64,000 nucleotides of DNA from positions 990,980-1,054,979 of the forward strand of contig NZ_FNJH01000001.1 in NCBI RefSeq assembly GCF_900103225.1, read 5' to 3'. Under the pieces are notes generated by a model, which did no database searches, had not been told where the DNA came from, and was given only the letters and a program-made list of their open reading frames with translations. The translations under genes were made by a program, and so were the position numbers. Numbering within the stretch: position 1 is the first letter of the stretch; each line of letters starts with the position of its first letter. Shown one piece after another: positions 34,191-46,100 of the stretch. The DNA is from Pseudomonas congelans. GTDB lineage: Bacteria > Pseudomonadota > Gammaproteobacteria > Pseudomonadales > Pseudomonadaceae.

Positions 34191-37100
34191 GGAGCACCCG
34201 CCAACAGGATTTCCGCCGATTGTCGGCACATTACCCCGGACATGCTGCCTCTGGCCCGACTCACCCAGGCTCAGATCGACCGTGTGGTCGCCACCGTGCC
34301 GGGCGGTGTAAGCAATGTGCAGGATATCTATGGGCTGGTGCCTTTGCAGGAAGGCATCCTCTATCACCATCTGACGAGTGAGGAGGGTGATCCGTACCTG
34401 TTGCGGGGCCTGTTGCGGGTCAATAGCTTCGAACAGTTGCTGGATTTCACGGAAGCCTTGCAGCAGGTCATCGATCGCCACGACATTCTGCGCACGGCGG
34501 TGGCCTGGGAAGAACTCGACGAGCCGGTGCAGGTGGTCTGGCGTGAGGCACGGCTGCGGGTCGAGGCGTTTTTACCGCACCCGGACCAGGGTGATGTCGC
34601 GACCCAGTTGCAGGCCCGGTTCGATCCACGGCGGATACGTATGGATCTGCATCAGGCTCCGATGATGCGCCTGCACTACGCCGAAGATCCCGTCGACCAG
34701 AGCTGGGTCGCGGTGTTGCTGTTCCATCACCTGATCGACGACGCCACCTCGCTGGCTTTGCTCGGCGCAGAGATCGAGGCTTTCAGACAAGGGCGCGGCG
34801 AACATCTGCCCGCGTCGGTGCCGTACCGAAATCATGTGGCGCAGGCGCGACTGAGCGTGAGCCGCGAGGAGCACGAAGCGTTTTTCCGCGACATGCTCGC
34901 AGATGTTAACGAGCCGACCCTGCCGTTCGGCCTGCAAGACTTGCAAGGCGACGGTGGCGGAGTCGATGAAGCCCTGCTGCCGGTCGAACCGGAGCTGGCC
35001 GGACGTCTGCGCGCCCATGCCCGGCGATTGGGCGTCAGTAATGCCAGCCTGCATCACCTGGCGTGGGCACAGGTGGTCGGGCGCCTGTCGGGTCGTCAGG
35101 ACGTGGTCTTCGGTACTGTGCTGATGGGCCGCTTGCTCAGTGGTCAAGGCGCCGAGCGGGCCTTGGGCATGTTTATCAATACCTTGCCATTGCGCGTCGC
35201 TGCCGGAGAGCAGGGCATTCAGGCTGCAGTGCGAACCACCCACGCACGGTTGGCGGCGTTGGTCAGTCATGAGCATGCACCGCTGTCACTGGCTCAGGGA
35301 TGCAGTGACGTGGCGGCACCGACACCGTTATTCAGTGCACTGATGAACTACCGCCATGTCGCGGTCGGTGCCCGGACACCTCAAGAGACGGGGCAGACCA
35401 GACTCTGGGGCGGTGTCGAGGTACTCGGCGGTGAGGAGCGCACCAACTACCCGTTGTCGATATCGGTGGACGACCTCGGCGAATCCTTCGGCCTGACCGT
35501 TCAGGCGGTGGCCGGAATCGATGCCCGGCGCATCTGCGGTTACATGCATAGCGTGCTGGAGCAACTGGCCGACGCGCTGGACAGCCGGCCCGATGCGCCC
35601 TTGCATAGCCTCGACTGGTTGCCCCCGCACGAGCGTCGCCAATTGCTGGAAGACTTCAACGCGTTCGATAGCGCCTACCCGCAAGACCTTTTGCTGCACC
35701 AACTGTTCGAGGCCCAGGCGGCTGCGCAGCCGGATTCGGTGGCGGTCACCTACGAAGGCCAGCAGCTGAGCTACGCCGAGCTCAATCAGTGGGCCAACCA
35801 GATTGCCCACCGGTTGATCGCTGCAGGCGTCGGCGCTGATGACCGTGTGGCGATCTGCGTGGAGCGCAGTCTGGAAATGATCGCCGGCCTGGTGGGTATT
35901 CTCAAGGCCGGTGCCGGCTATGTGCCGCTTGACCCTTCCTATCCTGCCGAACGCCTGGCCTTCATGCTAGAGGACAGCGCGCCGAAAATGCTGTTGACCC
36001 AGCGCGGCTTGCGCGAGCGCTTTGCGCAGGCTTCCATGCCGATCGTCCTGCTGGAAGCTGACGCCCGCGCCGAGAGCGGTATCGACGGTGAGCCGGCAAC
36101 CAATCCGCAACTCGCCGGGCTAAGTGCCCGGCACCTGGCGTACCTGATCTACACCTCGGGCTCTACCGGCCAGCCCAAAGGCGTGGCCATGCCCCATGCG
36201 CCGCTGGTCAACCTGCTGCATTGGCAGATCACCCAGACTGTCGAGCAGCGTCGCCCAAAGCAACGCACCTTGCAGTTCGCGGCGCTGGGTTTTGATGTGG
36301 CCTTTCAGGAAATCTTCAGCACCTTGTGCGCAGGCGGCGAACTGTCACTGATCCACAGCGATATTCGTCTGGATTTCCGTCGCCTGTTCAAGCATCTCTG
36401 CGCACAGCGCATCGAGCGCTTGTATATGCCGTGCATTGCCCTGCAAGCGTTGGCCGAGGCCATGGCGGCCGAGACCGAACAGCCTGAGTGCCTGTTGCAG
36501 GACGTGATCACTGCTGGCGAACAACTGCGAATTACCGAACGGATGCGGCAGTTCTTTGCCCGTCTGAGCGACGCCCGCCTGCACAACCACTATGGCCCGA
36601 CCGAATCCCATGTGGTTACGGCGCTGACCCTCGACGGCGACCCACAGTTCTGGCCAACCTTGCCGAGCATCGGCCAGCCGGTGGCCAACACCCGCATCTA
36701 CCTGCTTGACGAACACATGCGCCCGGTGCCGGTGGGTATCGCCGGTGAACTGTACATCGGCGGCGCATCCGTCGCCCGTGGTTACCTGAACCGCGATGAC
36801 CTGACCGCCGAACGCTTTATCGCTGATCCGTTTGCCGCCAGCGATGTCGGCAACCCACACACGCGTCTGTACAAGACCGGCGACCTGGGCTGCTGGCAGG
36901 CGGATGGCAGGATCGTCTACCTGGGCCGTAACGACGATCAGATCAAGATTCGTGGCTTTCGTATCGAACTGGGGGAAATCGAGGCACGCCTCGGTCAGTA
37001 TCCGGGGCTGCGCGATACAGCAGTGCTGGCCCGCGAAGACGTTCCCGGTGAAAAGCGCCTGGTGGCTTATTTCAGCGTGCAGGCCGGCCAGGTTGTGCCC

Positions 37101-40100
37101 GAGGCTGATCAGATACGCGTGCATTTACAGGCACTGCTGCCGGACTACATGGTCCCGGCAGCCTACGTGCACCTGGAAAAAATGCCGGTGTCGCCCAATG
37201 GCAAGCTTGATCGTCGTGCGTTGCCGCAACCATCGACCGATGCCTTCGTCAGCCGCGACTATCAGGCCCCGCGCGGCGACACCGAAACCACGCTGGCGGC
37301 GCTCTGGTGCGAAGTGCTGAGTGTGGAACGGGTCGGTCGCCAGGACCATTTCTTCGAGCTGGGCGGTCATTCGCTGCTGGCGGTGAAGCTGATCGAGCGC
37401 ATGCGGCAGGTTGGCCTGAGCGCCGATGTCCGCGTCCTGTTCGGCCAGCCCACCCTTGCCGCACTGGCGGCGGCGGTGGGCGGCGGCATCGAGATCGAGG
37501 TTCCGGCCAACGGCATCCCCGAGGGCTGCAAGCACATCACCCCGGACATGCTGACGCTCACCACGCTGGACCAGGCGAGTATCGAGCGCATTGTCGCCGG
37601 CGTACCCGGTGGCGCGGCGAACGTGCAGGACATCTACCCGCTGGCGCCGTTGCAGGAAGGCATTCTTTATCACCATATCGCGGCCGAACAGGGCGACCCG
37701 TATCTGCTGCAAGCGACCTGCGCCCTGCGCGATCCGGCACACGTACGACGCTTTGCCGAAGGCTTGCAGGCGATGATCGATCGCCATGACATCCTGCGCA
37801 CAGCGTTGGTCTGGGAAGGCCTGGAACAGCCGCTGCAAGTGGCTTTGCGCCGGGTGGAACTGTCGATGGAGCAGATCACCCTGGCCCCGGACGGCGGCGA
37901 TATCGTCGCTCAGTTGCAAAGCCGTTTTGATCCGCGCGTGTGCCGTCTCGACCTCAGTCGGGCCCCGCTGATTCACCTGGCCTTTGCCGAGGACTCGGAG
38001 AACCAGCGCTGGGTGGCGATCCTGCTGTTCCACCATATTGCCCTCGACCACACCGCGCTGGACGTGATGAGCGCAGAAATGCTCGCCCACTTGCAAGGCA
38101 CGGCGGCGCAACTGCCGGCAGCGATGCCTTACCGGAATTACGTGGGCCAGGCCCGTCTGGGCGTGAGTGGCGAGCAACACGAAGCATTCTTCCGCGAGAT
38201 GCTCGGTGATGTCGATGAACCGACCCTGCCGTTCGGGCTGTTTGAGGTGCAGGGTGACGGGCAGGGCATCAAGGAGGTTCGCCACGCGCTTGCGCCTGAT
38301 CTGTGTCAGCGTCTGCGCACTCAGGCGCGGCAACTGGGAGTGAGTGCAGCAAGCCTGCACCACCTGGCCTGGGCGCGAGTGCTGGGCAGCGCCAGCGGAC
38401 GCGAAGACGTGGTCTTCGGCACCGTGTTGCTGGGGCGTATGCAAAGCGGCATGGGTGCCGACCGCGCGCTGGGGATGTTCATCAATACCTTGCCGCTGCG
38501 GGTCGATGTCGGTGCCTGCACCGTGCGTCAGGCGGTACGTCGCACCCATGCCCGTTTGACCGCATTGCTCGGCCACGAACATGCGCCTTTGGTGCTGGCT
38601 CAACGTTGCAGCGCGGTGTCCGCAGCGTCGCCGCTGTTCAGCGCGCTGCTCAACTATCGCCACAGCCCGGCACGTGAAGCCAGCGGTGGCGATCGTTGGG
38701 CGGGTGCCCAGGTGCTCGGCGTACGCGAACGGACCAACTACCCCTTGAGCCTGTCGGTGGACGATCAAGGCGACGGCTTCCTGTTGAGCGTGCAGGTGGC
38801 CGCCGGCTTCGATGGCCAGCGGATCTGCGCTTATATGCAGACCGTCTTGAGCCATCTGGTGGAGGCCCTTGAATCCGCACCGGATTCAGCAGTTTGCAAC
38901 CTGCCGGTGGTGCCGGAAACCGAACAACGACAACTGCTGGTAGCGTTCAATGACACCGCGCGGGATTACCCGCGGCAACAGACCGTACACAGCCTGTTCG
39001 AGGCCCGGGTAAGGGCCTGCCCCGAAGCTTGCGCGGCGATTCACGACGGCGTTGCCGTGAGTTACGCCGAACTCAACGCCCGGGCCAATCGCCTGGCGCG
39101 GCATCTGCTGGGCCTTGGCGTACAGCCGGGCGACAGCGTGGCTATTCTGCTGGAGCGCAGCCATGACTTGCTCGCCAGTCAGCTGGCAGTGCTCAAATGC
39201 GCGGCAGTGTACGTTCCGCTGGACATCAACGCACCGGTCGAACGTCAGGCGTTCATGATCGAGGACAGCCAGGCGCATGTCCTGCTGACCCATAGCCACG
39301 TATCACTGACAACCACTGCCCAGCGTGTCGATCTCGACGTGCTGGATCTGGACGGTCTGAAAGACACTGATCTGGCATTGCCGCAGTCCAGCGAAAGCGT
39401 CGCCTACATCATGTACACCTCTGGCTCGACGGGCATTCCGAAAGGTGTATTGGTGCCGCATCGGGCCATCAGCCGGCTGGTGATCAACAACGGTTATGCC
39501 GACTTCAATGCTCAGGATCGCGTAGCGTTCGCTTCCAACCCGGCATTTGATGCCAGCACGCTGGATGTCTGGGCGCCGTTGCTCAATGGCGGTTGCGTGG
39601 TGGTGATCGGGCAGAGCGACTTGCTGTCGCCGATGAATTTCCAGCAACTGCTGCTGGAACAGGCGGTGACTGTCTTGTGGATGACCGCCGGGTTGTTCCA
39701 TCAATATGCTTCGGGGCTGGGCGAAGCCTTTTCGCGCCTGCGCTACCTGATTGTCGGCGGCGATGTGCTGGACCCTGCCGTCATAGGCCGGGTGTTGGCC
39801 AACAGTCCTCCGCAACATCTGCTCAACGGCTATGGCCCGACCGAAGCCACAACCTTTTCCGCGACCTACGAGATTACTTCAGCCGGCAATGGCTCGGTTC
39901 CTATCGGCAAACCGGTGGGCAACAGCCGCCTGTATGTGCTCGATAGCCAAGGCCAGCCGGTGCCGTTGGGCTTGCCCGGCGAGCTGTATATCGGCGGGCA
40001 GGGTGTCGCCAGGGGCTATTTGAATCGTGACGAACTGACCCTTGAGAAATTCGTCGCAGACCCGTTCGACAGCGACCCTGAAGCGCGCTTGTACCGCACC

Positions 40101-43100
40101 GGCGATCTGGTTCGCTGGCGTGCCGACGGTAATCTGGACTATCTGGGTCGCAATGACGATCAGGTGAAAATCCGTGGTTTCCGCGTTGAACTGGGTGAGA
40201 TCGAAGCACGCCTGGCCGAGCACACCGAGGTCCGCGAAGCCGTGGTGCTGTGCCGTCAGGATGTGCCCGGAGACAAGCGTCTGGTGGCCTATTTTACGGC
40301 GCAGCAGCCCGAAACCGTGCTCGACATTGAGTACCTGCGCAGCCACCTGCAAGGCACATTGCCGGACTACATGGTGCCGGCAGCCTACGTGCAGCTCGAT
40401 GCGCTGCCGCTGACCGCCAACGGCAAGCTTGATCGCAAGGCCCTGCCAGTGCCTGATGCGCAATCGTTGATCAGTCGTGGTTACGAAGCACCGCAAGGCG
40501 AGGTCGAAGCGGCGCTGGCCGGGATCTGGGCTGAAGTGCTGCAGGTCGAGCGGGTTGGCCGCAACGATAACTTCTTCGATCTGGGCGGGCATTCCCTGCT
40601 GGCCATGCGCATGGTGTCTCAAGTGCGCCAGCAGTTGGGCGTGGAATTGCCGCTGGGCGAGCTGTTTGCGCTCGGTGAACTGGCAGCGGTGGCCGCAGCG
40701 CTGAATGGCGTGGCCCGCAGTGAACTGACAGCGATCCTGCCGGTGAAGCGTGATCAGCCGATGCCATTGTCCTTCGCCCAGCAAAGGTTGTGGTTCCTGG
40801 CACAGATGGACGGCGGTAACGAAGCCTATAACATCCCGATGGCGCTGAGCCTCGGGGGTGCGCTCGACGTCACCGCCCTGACGCGAGCCCTGGCGCGTAT
40901 CGTCGAACGCCATGAAACCCTGCGCAGCCGATTCGTCACCCGCGAAGGCGCTGCGCACGTGCTGTTCATGCCCTCCTGCGCAGACGTCGGGTTGTCTGTC
41001 GAAGACATTCGTCATGCGCCCCATCGCCTGGAAGAGTGCATTCGGACCGAGGCGGTCGCACCGTTCGATCTGGCTGAGGGACCGCTGATTCGCGCTCATT
41101 TGCTGCAAGTGGCCGACGACCGTCATGTGCTGCTGATGACTGTGCACCATATCGTCGCCGATGGCTGGTCGATGGGCGTGCTGAGCCAGGAACTGCTGGC
41201 GCTGTACCCGGCGTTCTGCCAGGGACAGCCCGATCCACTGCCACCTCTGGCGCTCCAGTACGCCGATTACGCGGTATGGCAACGTCGCTGGCTCTCCGGT
41301 GAACGCCTGCAACATCAGGCGGCCTACTGGCATCAGGCGCTGGAGGGCGCGCCGACGCTGCTCACGCTGCCGACTGACCGGCCACGTCCGGCGCAGCAGG
41401 ACTTCGCCGGTGCCAGCCTTGCAGTGCAACTGAACCCACGCCTGGCGGCAGATTTGCGCCAACTGGCACAACGTCAGGGCGTCACGCTGTACATGGCGCT
41501 GATGGCCGCCTGGGCAACGACACTCACGCGTCTTTCGGGTCAGGCCGAAGTGGTGGTTGGCAGCCCGGTGGCAGGGCGAGGCCGTACCGAGCTGGAAGAC
41601 CTGATCGGCCTGTTCGTCAACACCCTGGCGGTGCGCATCGATACCTCGGGCAATCCGAGCGGCGAGGCGCTGCTGGCCCGGGTCAAGGCCCGCGTGCTGG
41701 AAACACAGGAACATCAGGACCTGCCGTTCGAGCAGGTTGTAGAAGTCGTTCGCCCGACACGCAGCCTGGCCCATCCGCCTTTGTTCCAGAACACGCTGAA
41801 CTGGATGCCGGGCCAACACGCCAACGATTCGCTTGGCGACCTGCGAGTGGAGCCGGTCGAGCAGATCAATCAGGTGTCCAAATTCGACCTTTCGCTGAAC
41901 CTGAGCGAGCAGGGCGAGACGCTGGTCGGTACGCTGGACTACGCCACAGCGCTGTTCGACGAAACCACAGCGCAACGGTATCTCGGCTATTTCCTGCAAA
42001 TCCTCGAAACCCTGGCGACTGATGAGCAGACGCATCTCGATCGCATCACGCTGGTCGGCGAAGAGGAACGCCGTTACCTGCTGGAAACGCTCAATACGAC
42101 GGTGCTGGCGCAGGTTAATGACGAGCAGACCGTGCACGCCATGATCGAAGCCCGGGCAGTCAGCGCACCTGAAAGTGTCGCAGCACAGGTGGGTGAGCAT
42201 TGTCTGCACTATGGCGAGATGAACCATCGTGCCAACGCCCTGGCCCATCACCTGATCAGTCTCGGCGTAGGTGTCGATGATCGCGTGGCGGTCATGGCCT
42301 GTCGCGGGCTGGACACGCTGGTGGCCATGCTCGCTGTCCTCAAGGCTGGTGCAGGCTACGTCCCGGTCGATCCGTCGCACCCTGACGAGCGCATTGCCTA
42401 TCTGCTGACCGACAGCGCACCCAAAGTGCTGCTGACCCAGCAGGCCCTGATGAGCCGTGTGCCGGAAACGGCTGTGCCGGTCATCGCCTTCGACCGCCCC
42501 GAATGGCCGCAACGCCTGGACAACCCGCAGGTGGCAGGGCTCAACCCCACGCATCTGGCGTACGTGATCTACACCTCCGGCTCCACGGGCCAGCCAAAGG
42601 GCGTGATGGTCGAGCACCGCACCCTCGGTAACCTGATCGACTGGCATTGTCAGACCTTCGATCTGCAGGCTGGCAGCCATACCGCCAGCGTCGCTGGCTT
42701 CGGCTTCGACGCCATGGCCTGGGAAGTCTGGCCGGCGCTGTGTGCCGGGGCGACCCTGCACCTGCCGCCTGCGGACGTGAGCAATGAGCAAATCGATGCG
42801 CTGCTCGACTGGTGGATCGCCCAGCCGCTGCAGGTGGCTTTCCTGCCGACGCCGGTCGCCGAATACGCCTTCAGCCGCGGCCTGACTCACCCCACCTTGC
42901 GCACGCTGTTGATCGGTGGCGACCGTCTGCGCCAGTTCCAGCGCGATCCGGGCTTCGCCGTCATCAACAACTATGGCCCGACCGAGGCCACGGTGGTCGC
43001 CACGTCGGGGCGTTTGTTGCCCGACGGTAGTCTCGACATCGGCACACCGATTGCCAATACCCGCGTGTACTTGCTCGACGAGCATCAGCAACTGGTGCCA

Positions 43101-46100
43101 TTGGGCGTGGCAGGCGAGCTGTACGTCGCCGGAGAAGGCGTGGCGCGGGGTTACCTGAATCGGACGGAGATGACCGCCGAGCGCTTTCTGCGTGATCCGT
43201 TCCACGCCGACGCGCGGATGTACCGCACCGGCGACCTGGCACGCTGGAACGCCGACGGCACTCTCGACTACCTTGGGCGTAACGATGATCAGGTGAAGAT
43301 TCGCGGCGCGCGCATCGAACTGGGCGAGATCGAAGCGCAGCTAAGCCGGTTGCCGGGTATCGAAGAAGCGCTGGTGCTGGCCCGAGAGGACGAACCGGGC
43401 CAGCCAAGGCTGGCGGCGTATTTCATCGAGCGCGACGTTTCGCTGTCTACGCCGGTGTCCGAATTGCGTACTGCCTTGCTGGCGGTGCTGCCGGGCTACA
43501 TGGTGCCCAGCGCCTTCGTGCGTCTGGACGCCTGGCCGCTGACGGCCAATGGCAAGGTTGACCGCAAGGCCCTGCCCATGCCGGATCGCGAGGCGCTTCC
43601 GGATCGGGACTACGAGGCACCCCAGGGGCCAGTGGAAACGGCCGTGGCCGAGATCTGGAGTTCATTGCTGCATGTCGAGCAGGTGGGGCGTCATGACCAC
43701 TTCTTCGAGCTGGGCGGGCACTCGCTGCTGGCCGTCAACCTGATCGCGCAAATGCGCCGTCAGGGGCTTGATGCCGATATTCGCACCCTGTTCACACAGC
43801 CGACGCTGGCCGCGCTGGCTGCTTCCGTTGGGGGCGTAAATGAAATAACAGTTCCGGAAAATGCCATCCCGGAGGACTGCACGCGCATCACGCCGGAGCT
43901 GCTGCCGCTGGCCGATCTCGATCAGGCCGCTATCGACCTCATTGTTGCCAATGTGCCCGGCGGCGTGGCGAATGTTCAGGATATCTACCCGCTGGCGCCA
44001 CTGCAGGAGGGGATTCTCTACCACCACCTGGCTGCCGAACAAGGCGACCCGTACGTCCTGCAAACAGTATTCGAGACTACTGACCGCACGCGTCTGAACG
44101 CCTTTGTCGATGCCTTGCAAAGCGTGATTGATCGCCACGACATCCTGCGCACTGCCGTGCTTTGGCAAGGCCTGGAAACACCGGTGCAGGTGGTCTGTCG
44201 TCAGGCTCGGCTGTTGCCGGAACAGGTCGAACTCGACCCGTTCGAGGGGCCGATCATGGCGCAGCTGCAACAGCGCTTCGACCCTCGCCATTCGCGGCTG
44301 GACATGGGCCAGGCACCCCTTATGCGGCTGATCTTCGCCGAAGACCGGCACAACCAGCGTTGTGCGGCGATCCTGCTGTTCCATCACATGGTCCTCGACC
44401 ATACAGCGATGGAGATTGTGCTCCACGACATGCAGGCGCACCTGCTGGGACAGACTGACCAACTCGAAGTCGCCATTCCGTATCGCAACTATGTGGCTCA
44501 GGCTCGCCTGGGTGTAAGCCGCGAGGCCCATGAAGCGTTTTTCCGCGAATTGCTTGCTGACATTAACGAACCGACGCTGCCGTTCGGCCTGCTGGATGTG
44601 CAAGGAGATGGCCGCGACGTTGAAGAAAGCAGCCTGACACTGGACCGGCAGTTGAACAGGCGCTTGCGCGCCCAGGCTCGGCAGTTGGGGGTAGGCGCCG
44701 CGAGTCTGATGCACCTGGCGTGGGCTCAGGTACTGAGTCAGGTATCGGGCAGGCACACCGTGGTATTCGGCACCGTGTTGATGGGCCGCATGCAGAGTGG
44801 CGAAGGTGCCGAGCGGGCGTTGGGCATGTTCATCAATACCTTGCCGCTGCGCGTCGATCTGGCCGGGCAGGGTGCACGGGCCGGCGTACGCGCGACCCAT
44901 GCCCGACTCACCGCATTGCTCGGCCATGAACACGCGCCGTTGGTGCTGGCGCAGCGTTGCAGCGGCGTGGCGGCACCGTTGCCGTTGTTCAGCGCGCTGC
45001 TCAACTACCGCCACAGCAGTGTGGCAGAACCCTCCAACGAGTCGATCGAGGCCTGGCGCGGTATCGACGTACAGAATGGCGAGGAACGCACCAACTACCC
45101 GTTGACCTTGAACGTCGATGATCAGGGCGACGGTTTCAGATTGTCAGTGCTGGTGACCGGCAAGGTCGGTGCCGGACGAGTCTGCGGGTATATGCAGAGC
45201 GCGCTGGACAATCTGCTTACTGCGCTGGAGCAGTCACCGGACGCTGCGCTCGAAAGCCTGCCGATCCTGCCTGTTGCCGAGCGTGAGCAGTTGCTGGTGC
45301 AGTTCAACGCCACCGAGATGGATTACCCGCAGCAGCAGACCATTCATGGCTTGTTCGAAACGCAGGTCGAGCGCACGCCGCAGGCGCTTGCCGTCGTCCA
45401 CGGCGAACAGCGCCTGACCTATCGCGAGCTTAACGAGCAGGCTAACCGTCTGGCGCATGCCTTGCGCAAGCAGGGTGTGCAGCCGGATTCCAGGGTCGGG
45501 ATCTGTGTAGAACGCGGCGCGGAAATGGTCGTCGGCTTGCTGGCAATCCTCAAGGCGGGTGGCGGTTACGTGCCGCTGGACCCGGCTTATCCAGCGGAAC
45601 GTATTGCTTACATGTTGCAGGACAGCGCACCGGCTGCCGTGCTGGCGCAGTCGGCAACTGAAGCGTTACTGGCCAACGTTTCGGTGCCGGTCATCAACCT
45701 TGACCTGGGCAACTGGCAGGACGAATCCATCCAGAATCCACAGGTGCCCGGGCTTACTTGCGCGCATCTGGCGTACCTGATCTACACCTCGGGCTCCACC
45801 GGCTTGCCGAAAGGCGTGATGATCGAGCACCGCAACACAGTGAACTTCCTCAGTTGGGCGCATACGGCATTCGACGGCTCTGCACTGGAAAAAACCCTGT
45901 TCTCCACCTCACTGAACTTCGACCTTGCGGTCTACGAGTGCTTCGCGCCGCTCACCTCAGGGGGCAGCATCGAGGTGGTCAGGAACGTGCTGGAACTGCA
46001 ATACGGCGGGCACGATATCGGCCTGATCAACACCGTGCCGTCGGCGCTCAAGGCGCTGCTGGAAATCAACGCGTTGCCAGAGTCGGTGCATACCGTCAAC

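Noticed and set aside
39879..43205. 1108-residue open frame on the minus strand opposite sypA
   Set aside because: Antisense shadow of SypA modules 3-4. A matching antisense frame recurs opposite the repeated A-core in sypB (51914-53086), as expected from the repeat rather than from a conserved gene.
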